Assembly: GCA_004151065.3 (NCBI GenBank) | Contig: NWUY0300003938.1 | Location: forward strand, 21,722 to 46,421 | Length of the DNA: 24,700 nucleotides | Source of the DNA: Larix sibirica | Taxonomy: Eukaryota > Streptophyta > Pinopsida > Pinales > Pinaceae | Direction: 5' to 3' | In this document: one piece after another, positions 18,873-24,700 of the stretch | How positions within the stretch are numbered: the stretch's first letter is position 1 | Layout: every line of letters starts with the position of its first letter | Position numbers and translations under genes: made by a program | The notes under the pieces: generated by a model | Databases searched by the model: none | Seen by the model: only the letters and a program-made list of their open reading frames with translations | Told to the model about the DNA's origin: nothing

Positions 18873-21459
18873 TTACTCCCACATTATAATACCTTTAGCA
18901 CCTGACATGGTGTTTTTGGATAAAATATCAGCTTCATGGTTCAGTTCCCAGAAGATATATTTGAATTCAATGCTAGAAAAGGATGATATCAGTTCCTCTC
19001 GACATTTGAATCAATTCAAAAGTGGGACCACCTGTAGGTTATAGATTTTACAATCCCAGTTAATGATAATCAAATATTTCCCATAAATTATCAGTGAATC
19101 AATACAAAAAAAAATTTCCATTCCGCACAAACACCAAAGAGAAAACAACTGTGCATTTGTGTTAGTTCTCTCTCCACAATTTAGTTTGAATTTGAAAACA
19201 TGATTTTTATTAAGGAAGAGAACCACACCAATAGCACATGACCCATCCTTAGCCACTCCATAAAAAAACCCATAGCATTTTGGGATTGTGGAAAAGGATT
19301 CACAATTCTGATGTTTTGTCCATTGCTCTCATTAGACACGTAATCTCTAAAAATTATGATAATTCTTCGACATACACCTTCTATATCATGTATCTTATAT
19401 TCAAATATGAAAGAGTTCCCGGAATTCCAAATACCTGAAGAGATAAAATCTAGTAGTGTACTAAATTCCTTATAGTTCTTCACCCAACAATATAAATTAT
19501 GTTCAAAAGAAAAATTACCCCAAGACTATTTAATATTGAGTCCAAAACAAATATATTTCCAAACCTGTAAGGTAAACTCACAATTAACCATTAAATGTTC
19601 CACAGTTTCCAAATTAATCTTGCAAAGACAACATATGTTAGGACCAACCCATCCTCTTTTAAGGAGATTGTCCCATGTTTTGAGACAGTTTTCAAAAGTA
19701 AACCATGGAAAACACTTAATTTTTAGTGGGATGTTCCAAATCCAAAGATATTAATACCACCACCTCAGAGTAGTATAAGTGGATTACTAAGAAATCACAT
19801 GGTATGCAGATTTAGCAGTAATAGTGCATGAAGCAGAATTTAAAGACTAGAAAATTGTATATTTACCAATGTGAATTATGCAACCTATAGAGTTTAGATT
19901 TGATATGTATCTATCCCACTCTGCTTCCCAACGGCTTCCAAGCCCCAAATCAGTGGAAGTAAGCCAATAAGAGTTAGAATGTGGAAGCCAATTTGGTCTT
20001 CTAATGTTAGCTAGAGTGAAAAAACCAAGCTCCGCCAGATGTTCCATTATGTATGGATAAAGTTGAAAATTTTCCTCCAATCCCAATATAGGATTAACAC
20101 CAACCAAAATATGTGTTCCATCCCCCACCTTCCAAGTGAGGCCTCTACCCAACTATTGATAAATTTTAAGAAAGCCCGACCAAAAATATGAAGAGTTCCT
20201 GGATTTCTTTACAGGGTTCATGATCCAACTTAAAAAATTCCCTTTGATATATTTTGCATAAATCACATCAATCCAGATTCCATTACCAAAGAGACTATGC
20301 CAAAATATTTTCAATCTCAATTCCGTGCTAAACCAAACAAGGTTTTTTATATCCCATCCACCCCATTCTTTTGGCTTAGAAATCCTATACCAACTAGCCA
20401 TCTTGAATTTGCCTCCATCAACATTCCTAAACTAAAGAAAATTGAAAATAAGCATGTGCAACTAGTTAATGATAGACAAAGGGATCTAGGCTAAATATAG
20501 CCAATAAACTTGAATTCCCATCAATACTGCCTTAATAAGGGTCAATCTACCACCAATAGAGAGGAGTCTGTAGGTCTAATGATTAACTATTTTTTTCTAA
20601 TATTTCGACAATCCAATACCAGTCCTTGAATCTGTCCCCAATAGGTTTAAGGAAGTATCCCAAGTATTTAAAACCATCCTCCAGCTTGCAAATTTTATAA
20701 GGCATCAAAGAAGAAATCATTCCCAGAAAATCCTCATCCATTCTATATAATAACAATGTTAGAATTGAGTTTTTTTCATTATTTTGGAATTCTAGATCCA
20801 CTGTTTAATTCCAAATTTAATGAAATATGTGTTTATTGATACCTACATGATTTAGTAATACTGACCTCCATTCCAGATGCTGCACAGAAAAGATTGATAA
20901 TTTTAGCATAGCAAGTCCATTCATCCATACTACCATTGCCAAACAACATAACATCATCTACAAGTAGTCAATGTGTTATATAACTAACAAATGATATTTT
21001 AATTTCTTTTAATTTCCCTTTAGTTTTAGCATTTGTGATTAAACGACTAAAGCTTTCAATAATATGCAGAAATAAGAGAGGGGATAGGGGACATCCCTAC
21101 CGGATACCCCTAGAAATTAAAAAAATATATGAAGGTGATCCATTAATAAGAACATAAAAATGGGAAGATGTCACACATGCCATGATCTAGTTTGTGACCA
21201 TTAATGGAAGACCAATTTATAACAATAGAAGCCTAAAAAAACCCCAATCCACCTGGTCATACGCTTTGACCAAATCCATCTTCAATAATATAGCCTTCAT
21301 GTCCGTATGCTTAATGGAGTGTAGGACCTCCTAAGATATTCCAATTGCATCTAATATCTGACAGTTGTACATAAAACAAAACATTTCTTTTGGCATGCCT
21401 CTAGATAGATAGGGTTTTATCCGATTGGATATAATTTTTGTGATGATCTTGTATGCAAG
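18873..21459 (-). mobile_element. L1-type LINE, 5'-truncated copy with RNase H (copy 2)
   Basis: Same family and orientation as the copy at 243-5520. It starts within the reverse transcriptase at about 21459, where it abruptly meets Ty3/gypsy sequence, and reaches the ORF2 stop at 18875-18873. Shared blocks run from the RT region (IEVL-type pre-motif near 21400) through the zf-RVT, where copy 1 ends at 243. It keeps an 87-bp segment near 20744-20834 that copy 1 lacks. Truncation from the 5' side is the usual result of incomplete target-primed reverse transcription. Confidence 0.87.
18873..21459 (-). pseudogene. LINE ORF2 C-terminal two-fifths: RT, zf-RVT, RNase H
   Basis: Reverse transcriptase: KMDLVKAYDQVDW (near 21285-21245), GCPLSPLLF (near 21090) and the catalytic box as LVDD (near 20965). 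PYKICKLEDGFKYLGYFLKP follows (near 20700-20640), then GGWDIKNL and KIFW blocks at 20401-20270. The zf-RVT finger is intact in outline, with CX2C as CCLC (19633-19622) and HX4C as HLMVNC (19597-19580). The C-terminal RNase H region is 19268-18873. Its first catalytic Asp codon is hit by a one-base loss after a T7 run (19262-19268). The catalytic Glu is Gln (19151-19149, NTNAQL) and the GDS motif reads GKY (19082-19074). The final Asp survives in NHEAD (18941-18927). A further frameshift lies near 18985. Non-functional. Confidence 0.82.
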
Positions 21460-22194
21460 ATGTTACAGAGAAAAACTAATACCTCAAGGACATATAAATG
21501 CGAAAGTGCCCCAAGAACATATAAATGCAGTTTTATGTTGATCCTCAGGTTTTATTTGGATCTAATTATAGCCCGAAAATCCGTCCATAAACGATAATAC
21601 TTCGCTTCCCACACACTCATCCAAGATTTGATTTATGAATGGGGTGGGGAAGTTATCTTTAGGACATAATTAATTCAGATCGCGAAAGTCAGTGCACACA
21701 TGGATGGTTCCTTGTTTCTTAACCACAAGAACGGGGTTGGATACCAATTTGGTAAGGGGAACCAAGTAGATGAAACCAGCCTTAAGTAGTTTCTCTACCT
21801 CTGCCTTAATGACGCTTGCCTTCCTAGGATTAACAACACGAAGACAGTGTTGAATAGGATTAACATGGGGGTAAGTATTAATACCGTGTTTGACAATACT
21901 GGGGTCGATACCTGGAATATCCTCGTATGACCAAGAAAACACATCCCAGAACTCTTTGAATAAATTGATGTAAATACAAATTTCCTCAGGGGAACAATCA
22001 GCACCGACGTATACATTTTCAACTTTTATGGGAATACAATAAATGTTGATCGAGATAGTAGGGGAAATATTAGCCATATTTCCCTCCGCGTAAATTCTAT
22101 GCGACTCCAAAAGAACCACAGTGTGACCAACTTTCTCGGCTAGAGTCAATCGAAACNACTGAACACCTTATGTGCTTTTACTAGACTAAAATCT
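21460..22194 (-). pseudogene. Ty3/gypsy reverse-transcriptase fragment
   Basis: Minus-strand sequence carries the region before and at the start of a gypsy reverse transcriptase. In order: FKEFWDVFSWSYEDIPGIDP, VEKLLKAGFIYLVPL, VSNPVLVVKKQGTIHVCTDF and RDLN, then a TAA. The same frame continues as NFPTPFINQILDEC and SFMDGFSGYN, a TAG, then IQIKPEDQHKTAFI and WGTFAF near 21500. The YxDD active site is missing because LINE sequence begins at about 21459. A 27-bp in-frame duplication lies near the break (CATATAAATGC at 21491 and 21518). The upstream limit near 22194 is uncertain, and one N is at 22157. Family identity is firm; no LTRs are visible. Confidence 0.85.
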
Positions 22195-24700
22195 TAGCCA
22201 CTATGGCTCATCATTCTTGTTGTATTATCCAAGAAGCCATAGAAATAGATAAACATCATAACAATTTTAATCAAGAGGATAGTTATAAGTTAAGCCACTT
22301 GTGGACGCTGCTTCTCCATCACCTTTGTCATTAAATCATTCTCCACTTCCCATTTCCTCATGCTTGTTTGTTCCTTTATCCTTAATCTTTCTTGGTCTGT
22401 CCCCCAACCTTTCAATTGCTCTTCGTGAACCTATGATTTAACCCTGAAGTTTATGTTCGTTTCCTAATTTGTCTCTCTTTTTATAATTATTGGTATTCAT
22501 TTTGATTTCTATTTTTTATCCTATCATCACCTTTAGTTCCTAGTTCTCATAATAATAGGGGATTCTTCATTCTTTATCATATACTAATATTTTTATTTTA
22601 AAATTTCCCCTTGGTCTTTGATTAGCTATTAACTACCCATTTTTACTTCAAGATTTACCATGATATTCTATTACCCCTTTAACCACAAGTTCCATTTATT
22701 CAACTCCAGATCTTCTTCTCTTTATATCTATATGCTTTTCACCTATGACTTCCACTCATCTCTATTTATCCATTTTTATGAACATTTCTTTACATCAAGT
22801 TTGAATGGGTAGCCCTTGGAACTTGTATTTAACCCTTAAATTTATTATTTTCTATCAAGATGATTTATCTCTCTGAGATTTGGAAACTCATGATGAATTT
22901 ATTAATTGTTTAACAGTTAACTTTTTGTTGCCTCCATTATAAAATCCAAATTAATGGCATTTTCTTTTCATTATAATTCTTTTAAAGTTGTTTCATATAT
23001 GGGTAGAGTGTCCACTCAAACAAATTGGGTGCATTTCATGGATTTGACATAGATTATCCTCCATAAAATAATACACTATTATAATGAAATGTGACAATAT
23101 GCATTCTCAGATTTTAATATTGTTAATGTTAAAAGTGCATGACATGCACCACAACATTAAGAAGTTTAAAGTAATAGTCAGAAAGGAAGAAGGCCCAAGG
23201 AAAAACAAGCATAAATGTGAAGAAACCTCATTCGCATAAAAAAGAAACCAAAAAGAGATGCCATGATCAACTTCAAATTACCCCCCAAAAAATTCTTTAA
23301 TATCTAAGGATTAGAGTCCAAGTTGGTACTTGTGAAGACCCTTGGAAAGAGCTCTAAAGAATTTTCCAATATAATCCCTGATAATACTTAATCTAAAGAT
23401 TCCTAAAAAAGATAAACTAAGCTCCATAGTCTAATATTCACCACCAAAGATACTATGATAATAACTTGAATTGAAAGAAATAAGCCACATAAAACAATGA
23501 GAAATATGGATAATTAATGAGACAGGGGGTTCCCCTTCATAACCAACAGATTCTTCACCCAGTCAACAATCCAAATCAATGCAATCACTGAAACAAATGA
23601 TTTCCCTTGCTTTGCATCATTGATGAACCTCCACAGAAAAATACTCAATAGGTTATTTAATGTAGATCTTCATGTTACTATGATAAATTAAATTCATATA
23701 TGAGCCCATGCGTTCAACTTGAAAGGGGAGGGAATTTTCAGGAACAATTTAAAATCATAAGATCTCCAAGAACATAATTGAGACAATAACATCTAAAAAG
23801 AGAACAAATGAGGATTAGAGTATTAGCTAACCAACGTTTTCAACACATCTCATTTCAATTGAAGGCGCCCTTCAAATGAACTCCCACATGTCAATTAGTA
23901 ATCTCTAATCTCACTCTACCTCAGATTTAACTTTGATGAGAGTTTGAGAGGTCATTTAGGAAAATGATGCATAGGAGGACCATTTGAGATAGTACATGTG
24001 ACCCAATTGGAATCTTTGATATGTTTCCTTGATACTTGAAATAAATCAAGATGGGTGATTCTAGAAATGTTCCTTCAATCCCTTAACGAAGTCCTCATTA
24101 AAAATTTAGTTAGAGAGATCTTTCATAAAGTTTTGTAACTCAGCCACAAAGGATGATGGGCTAGAATTCAAGTAAGTCTATGCTTTTCCTTAGAGTCTTT
24201 TCCTCTCTCCCACATGTCGCACCACTTGTTCATTGATCACTGATGTGTGGGGGGGGAGGTGGTGAAATGCAAGAGGGGATGGAATGAAAGAGAATAAGTC
24301 CACATCTCCTTATTTCTTCCTTTCCTTAACCCCCTGCATGATGCATCACTTACTCCTCCCTAAATGAAGGAGGTAGGAAGGGGTGTTCCTTTCCTCATCT
24401 AACCTTACCCCACTCCTCACTTCTGCATGTATATTTATTCCAAAATGAAATGAAGGATGAAATTGGTCAATTAGTTCTCATTATAAGTTTTTATATTGCA
24501 TTCCTCTTCCCACACTACCAAGGTGAACAATCATGAAACGATGTGTGGCATTTAGTTGGTGAGGGATTTAAGGAGGTTTAATGCCATCCTTAAAAGGGTT
24601 TCACAAGTACATACAAGATCCTTTTATTTTTTTTAATTGGGAAGTGACACTTAACTTTCACTATATGTTTCACTAAGAACCAAAAAGGATATTGGCACAT
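22195..24700. other. Unassigned AT-rich interval
   Basis: No open frame, RNA gene or element termini can be supported. Pyrimidine-rich (22280-22800) and purine-rich (23160-23500) stretches and a G8 run at 24250 are the only compositional features noted. It could hold diverged LTR or untranslated sequence of the neighbouring gypsy element, but nothing shows it. Confidence 0.5.

Noticed and set aside
1-24700. CRISPR arrays, operons or a novel multi-gene system
   Set aside because: No spaced identical repeats, no clustered co-directional intact genes; the content is plant repeats and gene fragments.

Overview
This window is repeat-rich, AT-rich plant nuclear DNA. It holds no intact protein-coding gene that I can defend; it reads as intergenic or intronic sequence built from decayed retrotransposons with a few host-gene fragments. 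Plant origin is shown by an L1-type LINE with a DUF4283/zinc-knuckle ORF1 and a C-terminal RNase H, by plant-type Ty1/copia and Ty3/gypsy pieces, by a class I TCP transcription-factor fragment, and by a tRNA-derived SINE. The long LTR and low gene density suggest a large genome. A gymnosperm such as a conifer is my best guess, but this is inference.

Left part (1-6.0 kb), nearly all minus strand. The window opens in a Ty1/copia integrase C-terminal fragment (1-194). It abuts a long LINE copy (243-5520) read right to left: two 170-bp tandem 5' monomers, ORF1, ORF2 starting at a TAATG stop/start overlap with ORF1, endonuclease, reverse transcriptase and the beginning of the zf-RVT finger. Beyond it are two near-identical 216-bp tandem units and an (AT)n tract.

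Middle (6.0-13.1 kb). This is mostly unassigned AT-rich DNA. It contains a class I TCP pseudogene without its TCP domain (8103-8720, minus), an unassigned plus-strand ORF (8714-9034), and a DUF21/CNNM-like first exon with a splice-donor-like end (10462-10635, minus) with a coding-like stretch just upstream of it. Short tandem duplications are scattered through the region.

Right-middle (13.1-18.5 kb). A 2067-bp LTR (13093-15159, plus) has perfect 10-bp terminal inverted repeats and is followed after 2 nt by an initiator-Met-type primer binding site. No gag or pol follows. At 17.2-17.4 kb a SINE (minus) is bounded by 16-bp target-site duplications and sits between two coding-like minus-strand stretches.

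Right part (18.5-24.7 kb). A second, 5'-truncated copy of the same LINE family (18873-21459, minus) keeps the zf-RVT and a C-terminal RNase H domain with three damaged catalytic positions. It directly abuts a Ty3/gypsy reverse-transcriptase fragment (about 21470-22194, minus). The last 2.5 kb shows nothing I can assign.

The elements do not form a working pathway. They record successive insertions and decay. I found no new defence, secretion or biosynthetic system; the observations most worth following are the LINE architecture, the LTR/PBS unit, the SINE and the host-gene fragments.
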